Positions 8,158 through 17,032 of a stretch of 64,000 nt of DNA are shown one piece after another. The DNA is taken from assembly GCA_049322515.1 (NCBI GenBank), contig JBMOQW010000033.1, forward strand, positions 62,001-126,000. The letters are read 5' to 3'. How positions within the stretch are numbered: the first letter of the stretch is position 1; every line of letters starts with the position of its first letter. Source of the DNA: Parasulfuritortus sp049322515. Its GTDB lineage: Bacteria; Pseudomonadota; Gammaproteobacteria; Burkholderiales; Thiobacillaceae. The notes under the pieces are model-generated. The model had not been told where the DNA came from. It saw nothing but the letters and a program-made list of their open reading frames with translations, and ran no database searches. Both the position numbers and the translations under genes were made by a program.

Positions 8158-8720
8158 GGCTTGGCCGGCGCCGATTCTGCAGGCGCCCCGGTCTCGCCGT
8201 CGCCGCGCGGCCGGATCATGGCGCGCACCCGGCCCTGCTGGCCATCCTCGCCACTGCCCTGGGCCTGGTAGCGCTCGGTGCGCACGTCGTAGACGATCAG
8301 CCCGCCGCGCAACTCGTCACCCCCCTGCTTCAAGTGGGCCGCACCGATCAGCTTGATCACTTCGGTGCGGGCATCGTATTCCAGGCGCTTGGCACGCGCT
8401 TCCAGGTATTCGTCGCGGCCTTCCACCTTCTGCTGGAAGAACACCGGGTTGCCGGTGGCCTCGCCCAGGGTCATGCCCTTGTCGTCCTGGCGCACGGCAA
8501 TGCGGTCTGCGGCAATGTTCAGGGTGCCTTGGCTGAACACCACGGTACCCTCGTAGACGGCGGTCTTGTTGGCGTCGTCGAGCTTGACCGAGTCGGCCTC
8601 GATCTGGATCGGCCGAGTGCGGTCCGCCTTCTCGGCGTGTGCCAAACCGGCACCCAGCAGGCCCAGTCCGACCAGGCCGACCACAAGGGGGCGCCCGATA
8701 CGCTCAATGACGATTTTCAT
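8154..8720 (-). CDS. lptA: LPS transport periplasmic protein LptA
   Basis: Periplasmic beta-jellyroll bridge protein carrying LPS between LptC and LptD. The 188-aa precursor has a signal peptide ending near AHA-EKADRT (residue 29), then the OstA-like domain with IEADSVKLDDANKTAVYEG and LNIAADRIAVRQDD repeats. The C-terminus is a short Pro/Ala/Glu-rich tail. It overlaps lptC by 17 bp and lptB by 4 bp. Confidence 0.93.
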   Translation of the reverse strand: MKIVIERIGRPLVVGLVGLGLLGAGLAHAEKADRTRPIQIEADSVKLDDANKTAVYEGTVVFSQGTLNIAADRIAVRQDDKGMTLGEATGNPVFFQQKVEGRDEYLEARAKRLEYDARTEVIKLIGAAHLKQGGDELRGGLIVYDVRTERYQAQGSGEDGQQGRVRAMIRPRGDGETGAPAESAPAKP

Positions 8721-9288
8721 AGGTTCCTCTCACGCGTCCCTGCATGGCCAGGGTGCGCAGTTTGCCATCGGCGACCAGGCCCGCGCCACGCAATTCGCCA
8801 CGTCCGTCGCGCAGCACCACCGGCTGGTCGGTCTCGATCATTTCCCGGTCCGGCTGGACGTGCAAGGCCTCGGTGCTCACTTCCAGGGGCGGCTGGCCTG
8901 GGCCGCGCGCCCGGAGCATGCGCACATCGCCCAGGAAGTGGACGTGCTCGCCATCGCCAGAGACCCGGCCGCGCAGGGATCGAACCAGGACATGGGCGCG
9001 GTCATCACCCAGCCGTTCGAAGCGGGGTGCCTCAAGCTCTGCGCTGTTGTCATCCATAAAATGGGTGAGCTTCACCGCGGCCAGACGATAGCGCGGCGCA
9101 CCATCGACATCGTAGGCGGTGGCCGTCAGGTCCTCGACAAAAAAATCCTGGACATGGCCCGCCGGGCCCACGTTCGGGGCGCCGGGGCGTTGTGCCAGCT
9201 GCCCGAGCCAGGCGGTCACCGCGGCCAGGAGGCCGACCAGGACCAGGGGCAGCCAGAAGTGACGGGCATGCTGTCCACCCAGGGTCAT
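8704..9288 (-). CDS. lptC: LPS export ABC transporter periplasmic protein LptC
   Basis: Bitopic inner-membrane partner of LptB2FG, 194 aa, with one N-terminal helix (about residues 12-30) and a periplasmic LptC jellyroll domain; the FVEDLTATAYDVDGAPRYRL and HFMDDNSAELEAPRF segments are typical. The start at 9288 overlaps the kdsC stop by ATGA. The open frame continues upstream into kdsC without homology. Confidence 0.9.
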   Translation of the reverse strand: MTLGGQHARHFWLPLVLVGLLAAVTAWLGQLAQRPGAPNVGPAGHVQDFFVEDLTATAYDVDGAPRYRLAAVKLTHFMDDNSAELEAPRFERLGDDRAHVLVRSLRGRVSGDGEHVHFLGDVRMLRARGPGQPPLEVSTEALHVQPDREMIETDQPVVLRDGRGELRGAGLVADGKLRTLAMQGRVRGTYENRH

Positions 9289-9815
9289 CGATCGTAGCGC
9301 GCCAGTTGGGTGGCCCAGGTGCCCTGGGCACGCATGATGAATTCGCACACTTCGCGGGCGGCGCCCCGGCCAGCCGGCGCCGTGGTCACGTAATGCACCC
9401 GCGCGAGCACCTCGGGCGGCGCGTCGGGCACCGTGCAGGCCAGGCCACAACGGCGCAGGACCGGCAGGTCGACCAGATCATCGCCCAGATAGGCGGTCTG
9501 CTCCGGGTGCAAGCCGGTCTCGGCCAGCATCGCTTCATAGGCCGAGAGCTTGTCGTGGGCGCCCTGGATGATGCGCGTGATGCCCAGGTTGCGGGCCCGA
9601 TGCAGCACCACCTGGGAACTGCGTCCGGTCAGGATCGCCGTCTCGACGCCACTGTCCTGCAACATCTTGATGCCGTGTCCGTCCCGGGAATTGAAGGCCT
9701 TGTATTCCTGGCCGTCGTCGCCAAAGAACAGGCCGCCATCGGTCAGCACCCCATCGACATCGAAAATCAGCACCTTGACCACGCCGGCGCGCGCGATGCG
9801 TTCGGCCTCGGTCAT
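9285..9815 (-). CDS. kdsC: 3-deoxy-D-manno-octulosonate-8-phosphate phosphatase
   Basis: HAD-family phosphatase of 176 aa that converts Kdo-8-phosphate to Kdo for LPS inner core synthesis. Catalytic aspartates D19 and D21 sit in FDVDGVLTDG; the AILTGRSS motif and the YLGDDLVDLPVL metal-binding motif follow. There is no cap domain, as expected for the tetrameric type. It precedes lptC with coupled translation and follows kdsD after 73 bp. Confidence 0.95.
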   Translation of the reverse strand: MTEAERIARAGVVKVLIFDVDGVLTDGGLFFGDDGQEYKAFNSRDGHGIKMLQDSGVETAILTGRSSQVVLHRARNLGITRIIQGAHDKLSAYEAMLAETGLHPEQTAYLGDDLVDLPVLRRCGLACTVPDAPPEVLARVHYVTTAPAGRGAAREVCEFIMRAQGTWATQLARYDR

Positions 9816-9888
9816 GGCGTCCCCCTCGGGATCGTGGTTCGGGACATCATCTCTCCTCTCCTCCTCGAGCAGTCAAGTCACCGGTCGC

Positions 9889-10875
9889 TCAGACCACGCC
9901 GGCCCGCAACAGGTCATGCATGTTGAAGGCACCGGTCAGGCGGCCCTGCGCGTCAACGGCCAGGAGCCCGTTGATCTGGCGCTCCTCCATGAAGCGGGCC
10001 GCTTCGGCGGCCAGCGCGTCCTCCAGGATGGTCTTCGGCGCGTGGGTCATCACGGCATCGATCGGCGTGCTCGCCAGATCGAGCTCGCGATCCAGGCAAC
10101 GGCGCAAGTCGCCGTCAGTGAACACGCCGACCAGCGCGCCCTCGGCATCGACCACCGCGGTCATGCCAAGTTTCTTGCGCGTCATCTCCAGCAAGGCTTG
10201 CTTGAATGGCGTATCGACGCGCACGACCGGCAAGGCTTCGCCCTGGTGCATGACATCGCGCACATGGACCAGCAGGCGGCGGCCGAGGGCGCCGCCTGGA
10301 TGAGTACGGGCAAAATCCTCGGCGGTGAAGCCGCGCGCGTAGAGGGCCGCCACCGCCAGGGCATCACCCAAGGCCAGGGCGGCCGTGGTGCTGGCAGTCG
10401 GCGCCAGATTGTGCGGACAGGCTTCCTGGCTGACCGCCGCATCGAGATGGATGTCGGCTTCGCGTGCCATGGTCGATCCCGGCCGGCCGGTCATGGCAAT
10501 CAGCTTGGCACCGCGTCGCTTGATCAGGGACAGGATGGCGATGATCTCCGGACTCTCGCCGGAATTGGACAGGGCCAGGACCACGTCCTGGCCGGTGATC
10601 ATGCCCAGGTCGCCATGGCTGGCCTCGGCCGGGTGCATGAAGAAGGCCGGCGTTCCGGTGCTGGCCAGGGTGGCCGCAATCTTGTGGCCGACATGACCGG
10701 ACTTGCCCATTCCGGTGACCACCACCCGGCCCGGGCAGGCAAGCAGCAGTTCGACCGCGCGCACCAGGGTATCGTCCAGGCGGTCGCGCAGGGCAGCCAC
10801 GGCCTCGGCCTCGATGCTCAGGGTGCGGCGCGCGAGATCAAGGATCTCGGGCGCGGAGATGGGGCGGGATGTCAT
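9889..10875 (-). CDS. kdsD: Arabinose-5-phosphate isomerase (KpsF/GutQ family)
   Basis: Converts ribulose-5-phosphate to arabinose-5-phosphate, the first step to Kdo. The 328-aa protein has an N-terminal SIS sugar-isomerase domain (VVVTGMGKSGHVGHKIAAT; LALSNSGESPEI) and two C-terminal CBS domains (GVFTDGDLRRCLD; INGLLAVDAQGRLTGAF). The ATG at 10875 is preferred; an in-frame ATG at 10908 overlaps the start of the divergent antiporter gene. A TATACT hexamer just upstream on the minus strand could be a -10 box, which would leave almost no leader. Confidence 0.94.
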   Translation of the reverse strand: MTSRPISAPEILDLARRTLSIEAEAVAALRDRLDDTLVRAVELLLACPGRVVVTGMGKSGHVGHKIAATLASTGTPAFFMHPAEASHGDLGMITGQDVVLALSNSGESPEIIAILSLIKRRGAKLIAMTGRPGSTMAREADIHLDAAVSQEACPHNLAPTASTTAALALGDALAVAALYARGFTAEDFARTHPGGALGRRLLVHVRDVMHQGEALPVVRVDTPFKQALLEMTRKKLGMTAVVDAEGALVGVFTDGDLRRCLDRELDLASTPIDAVMTHAPKTILEDALAAEAARFMEERQINGLLAVDAQGRLTGAFNMHDLLRAGVV

Positions 10876-10906
10876 AATGGCGCGAAGTATATCCCACCTC
10901 TCCGGC

Positions 10907-12862
10907 ATGCATTCGACCCTGGCCCTGATCCTGCTTCTGCTCGCTTCCGCGGTCCTGGCGACGACCCTGTTCCGTGCCTTGCGCCTGCCCGCCCTGCTCG
11001 GCTATGTCGGGGTCGGCATCCTGCTCGGGCCCTCCGGCCTGAACCTCGCCCCCCATGACCAGGACACCCACAGTCTGGCGGAATTCGGCGTGGTGTTCCT
11101 GATGTTCTCGATCGGGCTGGAGTTCTCGCTGTCCAAGCTGCGCTCGATGCGCACCCTGGTGTTCGGGCTGGGCGGCCTGCAGGTGGTCCTGACCATGCTG
11201 GCCGCCACCGCCATCGGCCTGGCCTTCGGGCTCGGCATCGGCCCTGGCCTGGCGCTGGGCGGCGCGCTGGCGATGTCTTCCACCGCCATCGTCAGCAAGC
11301 TGCTGGTCGAGCGCAACGAACTCGACACCGCGCATGGCCGGCGCATCTTCGGCGTGCTGCTGTTCCAGGACCTGGCCGTGGTGCCGTTGCTGATCTTCAT
11401 CCCGGCCCTCGCCAGCGGCGAGAACATGGCCGAAGCGATGGGCTTCGCCGGCGCCAAGGCGGTGCTTGCCCTGGGTCTGATCCTGTTTCTCGGCCAGCGC
11501 CTGCTACGCCCCTGGCTTGGCCTGGTCGCGGCGCGCAAGTCGTCCGAGTTGTTCATGCTCAACGTCTTGCTGATCACCCTCGGCCTGGCCTACATCACGG
11601 CCGTGGCCGGCCTGTCGCTCGCCCTGGGTGCCTTCGTGGCCGGCATGCTGATCTCGGAGACCGAGTACCGCTATCAGGTGGAAAGCGACATCCGGCCGTT
11701 CCGCGACGTACTGATGGGCCTCTTCTTCGTCACCATCGGCATGGCCCTGGATCTCGGCACCGTGGTCGAGCAATGGCCGGGAACCCTGCTCATGCTGGTC
11801 CTGCTGGTGGCCGGCAAGCTGGCCCTGGTCACCGTGCTGACCCGGCGCTTTTCCGAGGACTGGGCGGTGGCCCTGCGCACCGGTCTGGGACTGGCCCAGG
11901 CAGGGGAGTTCGGCCTGGTCCTGCTGGCCCTGGCCGGGACCTACCAACTCATCCCGTTCGAGATCAGCCAGGCAGCCCTGGCCGCCATGATCTTCTCGAT
12001 GCTGCTGGCCCCGTTCATGATGCAGCATGGCGAACGTTGGGCTGCCCGCCTGGCCGGTGGCAGCTGGGTCACCCAGGCCATGGGCGTGCACGAGATTGCG
12101 GTCAAGAGCTTCGGCGTCAGCGACCACGTCATCCTGTGCGGCTATGGGCGCAGCGGCCAGAACCTGGCGCGCATCCTGGAAGCCGAGGGGGTGCCCTTCA
12201 TCGCCCTCGACCACGATCCGAAACGCGTGCGCGAAGCGTCCGCCGCGGGCGACAACGTGGTGTTCGGCGACAGCACCCGGGCGGAAATCCTCACTGCGGC
12301 CGGGATCAAGCGGGCACGCGCCATCGTCATCAGCTTCGCCAACACGCCGGTCGCGCTGCAGGTCCTGGCCACCGCGCACCGGCTCCGCCCGGGCGCCCCG
12401 GTGATCGTGCGCACCCTGGACGATTCCGATCTCGACCAGCTGATGGCCGCGGGCGCCATGGAAGTGGTCCCGGAAGTGCTCGAAGGCGCCCTGATGCTGG
12501 GCTCGCAAACCCTGCTGATGACCGGCGTGCCGCTCGGCACCGTGCTCAAGCGCATCCGCAAGATGCGGGAGGTCCGCTACAGCACGATGCGCGGCTATTT
12601 CCAGGGCATCACCGACGAAAGCGAGGACGCCGCCGCCCAGAACAAGCTGGCCTCGGTTCGCATCGAAGCGGGCGCCAGCGTGGTTGGCCGCACCCTGGGC
12701 GAACTGCACCTGGAAGGACTGGGCGTGGTGGTGGTCGCGGTCCGTCGACGCGGCATCAAGGGCATCAGCCCCGAGCCGGACACCCGCCTCGAGGCCGGCG
12801 ACATCGTGCTGCTGCGTGGCCCGCAGGAGGCCATCGCGGCGGTCGAACTGAAACTCGTCTAG
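10907..12862 (+). CDS. Monovalent cation:proton antiporter-2 (CPA2/Kef-type) family protein
   Basis: Inner-membrane cation/proton antiporter or glutathione-regulated K+ efflux protein of 651 aa. The N-terminal Na+/H+ exchanger domain has 12-13 helices (residues about 5-380) including GVGILLGPSGLNL and the ion-binding region LLFQDLAVVPLL. A TrkA-N Rossmann domain follows (HVILCGYGRSGQNLARIL, about 408), then a TrkA-C domain at the end (SVRIEAGASVVGRTLGELHL). The start MHSTLALILL is taken at 10907; the frame is open further upstream inside kdsD antisense but without homology. Only 31 bp separate it from the divergent kdsD. Ion specificity cannot be read from sequence. Confidence 0.9.
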   Translation: MHSTLALILLLLASAVLATTLFRALRLPALLGYVGVGILLGPSGLNLAPHDQDTHSLAEFGVVFLMFSIGLEFSLSKLRSMRTLVFGLGGLQVVLTMLAATAIGLAFGLGIGPGLALGGALAMSSTAIVSKLLVERNELDTAHGRRIFGVLLFQDLAVVPLLIFIPALASGENMAEAMGFAGAKAVLALGLILFLGQRLLRPWLGLVAARKSSELFMLNVLLITLGLAYITAVAGLSLALGAFVAGMLISETEYRYQVESDIRPFRDVLMGLFFVTIGMALDLGTVVEQWPGTLLMLVLLVAGKLALVTVLTRRFSEDWAVALRTGLGLAQAGEFGLVLLALAGTYQLIPFEISQAALAAMIFSMLLAPFMMQHGERWAARLAGGSWVTQAMGVHEIAVKSFGVSDHVILCGYGRSGQNLARILEAEGVPFIALDHDPKRVREASAAGDNVVFGDSTRAEILTAAGIKRARAIVISFANTPVALQVLATAHRLRPGAPVIVRTLDDSDLDQLMAAGAMEVVPEVLEGALMLGSQTLLMTGVPLGTVLKRIRKMREVRYSTMRGYFQGITDESEDAAAQNKLASVRIEAGASVVGRTLGELHLEGLGVVVVAVRRRGIKGISPEPDTRLEAGDIVLLRGPQEAIAAVELKLV

Positions 12863-12887
12863 TCTGAAGGATTGCCTGGAGACACCC

Positions 12888-14258
12888 ATGTTCGCCGCGC
12901 TGTTCAAGAAACTGTTCGCTTCCGGAGACCGCCCGGCCCAACCCCGAGGCGCCTTGGCGGACACGCCGCCCGAGGAGCTGGTCGGACCCCCGCCCTTCCT
13001 GCATCGCGAACCGTTCCTGAACCGCCAGCAGCGCATCGCTGGATACCGGTTCTCGATCCAGCACCCGACCGGCCATCGTGCCTGGCAAGCCAGCTCGGAG
13101 CGCTTTTTCGACCAGGCGCTGATCGACCGGCTGGGGGCCGAGGACATGCGTCGGTTGACTGGCGGCCGGCCGTTCCTGATCGGGCTGCGCCCGGAATCGC
13201 TGCTGCTCGAGTCACTCGACCCCTTGGCCCCGGCGGCGCCGATCCTGCATCTGGGTGCCCTGGAGCTGGGTGCCCTGGAGGGTATCGAGGCGAGGCTGAA
13301 TGCCCTGCAGGCGCGCGCCGAAGGCCTGCGCGAACGCGGCGCCCGGCTGGCCTGCCCGGCGAGCTATGCCAACGGTCCGCTCGATCCCCTGCTGGACCTG
13401 GCCAGCCTCATCGTGCTGCCGGTCGCCGGTCTGGCGCCCCCCGACCTGTTGCAACACATCCACGCCTTGCGCAAGCGCTGCCCGGATGCCCAGCTGATGG
13501 CCACCGGCGTCGACTCGGTGGAACTGTTCGATGCCTGCAAGCGCCTCGGCTTCGACCTGTTCGACAGTCGTTACCTGACCGTGCGCCAGGAGGGCCTGGA
13601 ACCCAATCTGAACAGCCAGCGCATGGTGGTTTCGCAATTGATCAGCCACTTGCGCCACAAGGACACCGACATCGACAAGCTGGTCCTGATCGCCCGACAG
13701 GACCTGCCCCTCACCTTCCGCCTGCTGCGCTACATCAATTCCGCCGCCATGGGCCTCGACACCAAGGTCGGTTCGCTCAAGCAGGCCATGGTCTACATCG
13801 GCCGCGAAGGCCTGTATCGCTGGCTGACCCTGCTGCTGTTCTACAACACCAAGAGTTCGCCCACCGACGACGCCTTGCGCGAAACCTCGTTGGGCCGGGC
13901 CCGGATGTGCGAGCTGCTGGCCCGCCGGCGCATGGGCAGTGTGGAAACCGAGCAGGCTTTCGTCACTGGCCTGCTGTCGCTGGTCGACGTGCTGTTCCGG
14001 ATGCCGATGGAACAGGCCCTCGGGCAACTCGACCTGCCTGGCGACATTCATCGCGCCCTGGCCCGCCACGAAGGCAAGTACGGCGCCCTGCTGGCCCTCA
14101 CCCTGGCCTGCGAACAAGCCGACCACGCGACCATTGCCACCCGGTCGGCGGAACTCGGCCTCGCACCGGAAGAGGTGAACGAGCTCTACTTGCAGGCCCT
14201 GACCTGGGCCGTCGAGTATGACCAGGGGCTGACCGAAGACAGCCCCGGACCGGGTTAG
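12888..14258 (+). CDS. HDOD domain protein with degenerate EAL-like N-terminus
   Basis: Cytosolic signalling protein of 456 aa of the YuxH type. Residues about 35-245 resemble a degenerate EAL fold (FLNRQQRIAGYRFSIQHP; the catalytic EAL residues are not recognisable) and residues about 250-430 form an HDOD domain (RLLRYINSAAMGLDTKVGSL; AMVYIGREGLYRWLTLLL). HDOD proteins act as non-enzymatic scaffolds in motility, cell-cycle or stress signalling. It lies 25 bp after the antiporter gene and may be co-transcribed. Its stop codon overlaps that of the convergent Met/Cys-rich gene. Confidence 0.85.
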   Translation: MFAALFKKLFASGDRPAQPRGALADTPPEELVGPPPFLHREPFLNRQQRIAGYRFSIQHPTGHRAWQASSERFFDQALIDRLGAEDMRRLTGGRPFLIGLRPESLLLESLDPLAPAAPILHLGALELGALEGIEARLNALQARAEGLRERGARLACPASYANGPLDPLLDLASLIVLPVAGLAPPDLLQHIHALRKRCPDAQLMATGVDSVELFDACKRLGFDLFDSRYLTVRQEGLEPNLNSQRMVVSQLISHLRHKDTDIDKLVLIARQDLPLTFRLLRYINSAAMGLDTKVGSLKQAMVYIGREGLYRWLTLLLFYNTKSSPTDDALRETSLGRARMCELLARRRMGSVETEQAFVTGLLSLVDVLFRMPMEQALGQLDLPGDIHRALARHEGKYGALLALTLACEQADHATIATRSAELGLAPEEVNELYLQALTWAVEYDQGLTEDSPGPG

Positions 14259-14629
14259 TGGGCCGCGTCGGGGGCCGGGCGCCGGGTCAGCACTTCCAGC
14301 GTCATCTGCAGGGCATCGAGGCGTTTTTCCAGGGCCTCGAGCCGCGCTGAAAGATCACCATCCCGGGTCGCGCACTTGCCGCCCATGCCCTTGCACGGGG
14401 GCTTGCCCTCGGCCATGCCCATGCGCATGTTGCAGGGCGCCTTGCCCGGCCCATCACCCATGCGATGCTGCATGCCCATGCCCATCATCGGGGCCGGGAG
14501 CGGTGTGGCTTCGACCGGGGTATCCGGTGCGGGGGCCGGGGTGGCCACAGTTTCGGCGGCCCAGGCAGGCACGGAGACCATGGCCAGCAAAGCCAGCAGG
14601 CGGGTGACTCGGAGTGGGGTGCGGTTCAT
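14255..14629 (-). CDS. Exported Met/Cys-rich small protein, unknown function
   Basis: No family recognised. The 124-aa precursor has a clear signal peptide (LLALLAMVSVPAWA, cleaved near residue 24), a Pro/Ala linker, then a methionine-rich segment (MMGMGMQHRMGD) and cysteines in APCNMRMGM, KPPCKGMGGKC, and finally a coiled-coil heptad region (LSARLEALEKRLDALQMTLEVL). Met and Cys spacing suggests copper(I) or other soft-metal binding in the periplasm; that is inference. An AGGAG site precedes the start. It follows pdxJ on the same strand, where acpS is found in many proteobacteria. Confidence 0.75.
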   Translation of the reverse strand: MNRTPLRVTRLLALLAMVSVPAWAAETVATPAPAPDTPVEATPLPAPMMGMGMQHRMGDGPGKAPCNMRMGMAEGKPPCKGMGGKCATRDGDLSARLEALEKRLDALQMTLEVLTRRPAPDAAH

Positions 14630-14699
14630 GTCGTGTCTCCTCTATCTCGGTGGTGGGAACTACTCTGACCGGGCAGGCCCGCCGATGTTCAACCTCGCC

Positions 14700-15428
14700 T
14701 CAATGCCCCGCAGCCTCGACCATCAGCCGCTTCATCTCTCGCACGGCTTCGGTCCAACCCAGGAACAGGGCCTCGGCGACGATGGCGTGGCCGATGTTGA
14801 GCTCGCTCATGCCGGGAATGGCGGCGACCGGCTGCACGTTGTGGTAATGCAAGCCATGGCCGGCATTCACCTGCAAGCCGAGCGCGAGCCCATGCGCGGC
14901 GGCGTTCCGGATGCGCGCCAGTTCGGCCTCGGCCTGCGCCTCGCTGGCGGCATCGGCATAGCGGCCGGTATGGATCTCCACCACCGGCGCACCGACGGCA
15001 TGCGCAGCCTCGAGTTGGCGCGGCTCGGGATCGACGAACAGCGAGACGCGAATGCCGGCCTCGCCCAGCCGGGCACAGGCCTCGGCAATCCTGTCTGGCT
15101 GCCCGGCGACGTCGAGGCCGCCCTCGGTGGTCAATTCCTGGCGCCGCTCCGGCACCAGGCAGACATCCTGCGGCCGGACCTGGAGGGCGATGCCGAGCAT
15201 CTCCTCGGTGACCGCCATCTCCAGGTTCATCTTGGTGCGCAGCAGGCCACGCAGGCCATGCACGTCGGCATCCTGGATATGTCGGCGATCCTCGCGCAGG
15301 TGCAGGGTGATGGAGTCGGCACCGGCGTTTTCCGCCATCAGGGCGGCCTGGACCGGGCTCGGATAGCGGGTGCCGCGTGCCTGCCGGAGGGTCGCCACAT
15401 GGTCGATGTTGATACCCAGTTTGATCAT
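14700..15428 (-). CDS. pdxJ: Pyridoxine 5'-phosphate synthase
   Basis: TIM-barrel enzyme of 242 aa that condenses 3-amino-2-oxopropyl phosphate with 1-deoxyxylulose-5-phosphate to make pyridoxine 5'-phosphate (DXP-dependent B6 pathway). The N-terminal signature KLGINIDHVATLRQARGT and the GLQVNAGHGLHYHNV loop are present. It lies 11 bp after recO in the conserved rnc-era-recO-pdxJ order. Confidence 0.96.
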   Translation of the reverse strand: MIKLGINIDHVATLRQARGTRYPSPVQAALMAENAGADSITLHLREDRRHIQDADVHGLRGLLRTKMNLEMAVTEEMLGIALQVRPQDVCLVPERRQELTTEGGLDVAGQPDRIAEACARLGEAGIRVSLFVDPEPRQLEAAHAVGAPVVEIHTGRYADAASEAQAEAELARIRNAAAHGLALGLQVNAGHGLHYHNVQPVAAIPGMSELNIGHAIVAEALFLGWTEAVREMKRLMVEAAGH

Positions 15429-15439
15429 GGTCTAGAAGT

Positions 15440-16141
15440 TCAGAGCTGTTGCAACTCGATCAGGAGCTGCCGGGTGAACAGGGGTTTGTCGTTCAGGTAG
15501 TGGTTGATCAGCGCGCGCATCAACAGTTTACTCTCGGCCAGGGTGCGCGGGTCGGAATAATCGTCCGCAGCCATGTCGAGCAGGGTCTTGCCGGCGTAGC
15601 GGGCCCCGGTGCCGGCAGCCACCACGCCGGCATCGAACGCGTAGCCGTAGGTCTGGTCGGGTCGCAAGGGCGTGCCATCGGCCTGATGAGTCAAGGTCTG
15701 GGCGTAGCCGAGCTCGGACAACAGCCCGAGTTCGAACCGGCGCAGCACCGGTTCCAGATCGGCCCGCGCGGACAGTTCCGCCAGGGTGTCGGCATAGCGA
15801 TCGTACAAGGCCTCGTGCGGATCATCCGGCGGCAGCAGCTTGAGCAACAGCTCGTTGAGGTAGAAGCCGCACATCAAGGCCTGCCCGGTCAGGCGCAGGT
15901 CGCCCCCCTGCCACTCCGCGGCATGCAGGGTACGCAAGCCGCCCTGGCCGAACCAGGACAGCGCCAAGGGCTGGAAGGCCAAGAGACGGGACTTCAATGA
16001 CGACATCGGGCGGCGTGCCCCGCGCGCCACCAGGGCGACCCGGCCGTGGTGCCGCGCGAAAGTCTCGACGATCAGGCTGGTCTCGCGCCAAGGCGTGGCA
16101 TGGAGCACGAACGCCGGCTCGTTGTCGTGCCGCGCCTTCAC
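15440..16141 (-). CDS. recO: DNA repair protein RecO
   Basis: Mediator that helps RecA load on SSB-coated DNA in the RecFOR pathway, 233 aa. It has the N-terminal OB fold (AFVLHATPWRETSLIVETFARHHGRVALVARGARRP region) and the helical C-terminal domain (MCGFYLNELLLKLLPPDDPH). The zinc cysteines found in some RecO proteins are absent. It directly follows era (stop and start adjacent). Confidence 0.93.
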   Translation of the reverse strand: MKARHDNEPAFVLHATPWRETSLIVETFARHHGRVALVARGARRPMSSLKSRLLAFQPLALSWFGQGGLRTLHAAEWQGGDLRLTGQALMCGFYLNELLLKLLPPDDPHEALYDRYADTLAELSARADLEPVLRRFELGLLSELGYAQTLTHQADGTPLRPDQTYGYAFDAGVVAAGTGARYAGKTLLDMAADDYSDPRTLAESKLLMRALINHYLNDKPLFTRQLLIELQQL

Positions 16142-17032
16142 TTATTCGTGCCCGAGGCTCTTCAGCAACGCGGCATTGTCGGCCCAACCGCTCTTGATCT
16201 TGATCCAGCATTGCAGGAACACCTTGGCATCGAACAGGCGCTCCATGTCGATGCGCGCCTCGGTGGAAATCCGCTTGAGATGCTCGCCGCCCTTGCCGAG
16301 CAGGATCGGCTTGTGGGCCTCGCGGTCGACCCAGATCACGGCATGGATTCGGCGCAGGCCCGAGGCCTCGGTCTCATACTGCTGGATCTCGACCGCGATG
16401 CCGTAGGGGATCTCGTCCCCGGTCAGGCGGAAGATTTTCTCGCGCACGATCTCTGCGGCCAGGAAGCGTTCGCTGCGGTCGGTGAGGGCATCTTCCTCGA
16501 AGAAGGGTGCCGATTCGGGCAGGTATTTGCCGACGATACCGAGCAGACGGTCGCCATCCTTGGCATCGAGCGCCGAGATCGGCACCACCTCGGCAAACGG
16601 AAAGCCTGCCGCCGCCGCCTGCAGGAAGGGCAGCAGGCGGGTCTTGTCAGCCAGTTGATCGACCTTGTTCACCACCAGGATCACCGGGGTGGCTGCTGGC
16701 AGCAGCTTGATCACCCGCTCGTCGGCCGGCGTGAACTTGAGCGACTCGACCAGAAACAGGACCACGTCGACTTCTGACAATACCTGGGTCACCACCCGGT
16801 TCATCGACTGGTTGAGGGCGTTGCGATGCCGGGTTTGAAAACCCGGCGTGTCGACGAACACGAATTGTGCAGCCCCCTCGGTTCGCACACCCAGCTGCCG
16901 GTGCCGGGTGGTCTGCGGCTTGCTCGACACGATGCTGATCTTGGCACCGACCAAGGTATTGATCAGGGTCGACTTGCCGACATTCGGCCGGCCGCACACG
17001 GCGATGTAGCCCGCGTGGGTGATGGCGCTCAT
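16142..17032 (-). CDS. era: GTPase Era
   Basis: Ribosome-assembly GTPase of 296 aa that binds the 3' end of 16S rRNA. G1 GRPNVGKS at 14-21, G3 DTPGFQ, G4 NKVDQ and the C-terminal KH domain (LGKGGEHLKRISTEARID) are visible. The ATG at 17032 overlaps the rnc stop by ATGA; the frame is open farther upstream within rnc without homology. Confidence 0.97.
   Translation of the reverse strand: MSAITHAGYIAVCGRPNVGKSTLINTLVGAKISIVSSKPQTTRHRQLGVRTEGAAQFVFVDTPGFQTRHRNALNQSMNRVVTQVLSEVDVVLFLVESLKFTPADERVIKLLPAATPVILVVNKVDQLADKTRLLPFLQAAAAGFPFAEVVPISALDAKDGDRLLGIVGKYLPESAPFFEEDALTDRSERFLAAEIVREKIFRLTGDEIPYGIAVEIQQYETEASGLRRIHAVIWVDREAHKPILLGKGGEHLKRISTEARIDMERLFDAKVFLQCWIKIKSGWADNAALLKSLGHE

Noticed and set aside
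11504..13147. 547-codon minus-strand frame across the antiporter and HDOD genes
   Set aside because: It spans two well-supported plus-strand genes and has no domain signal.
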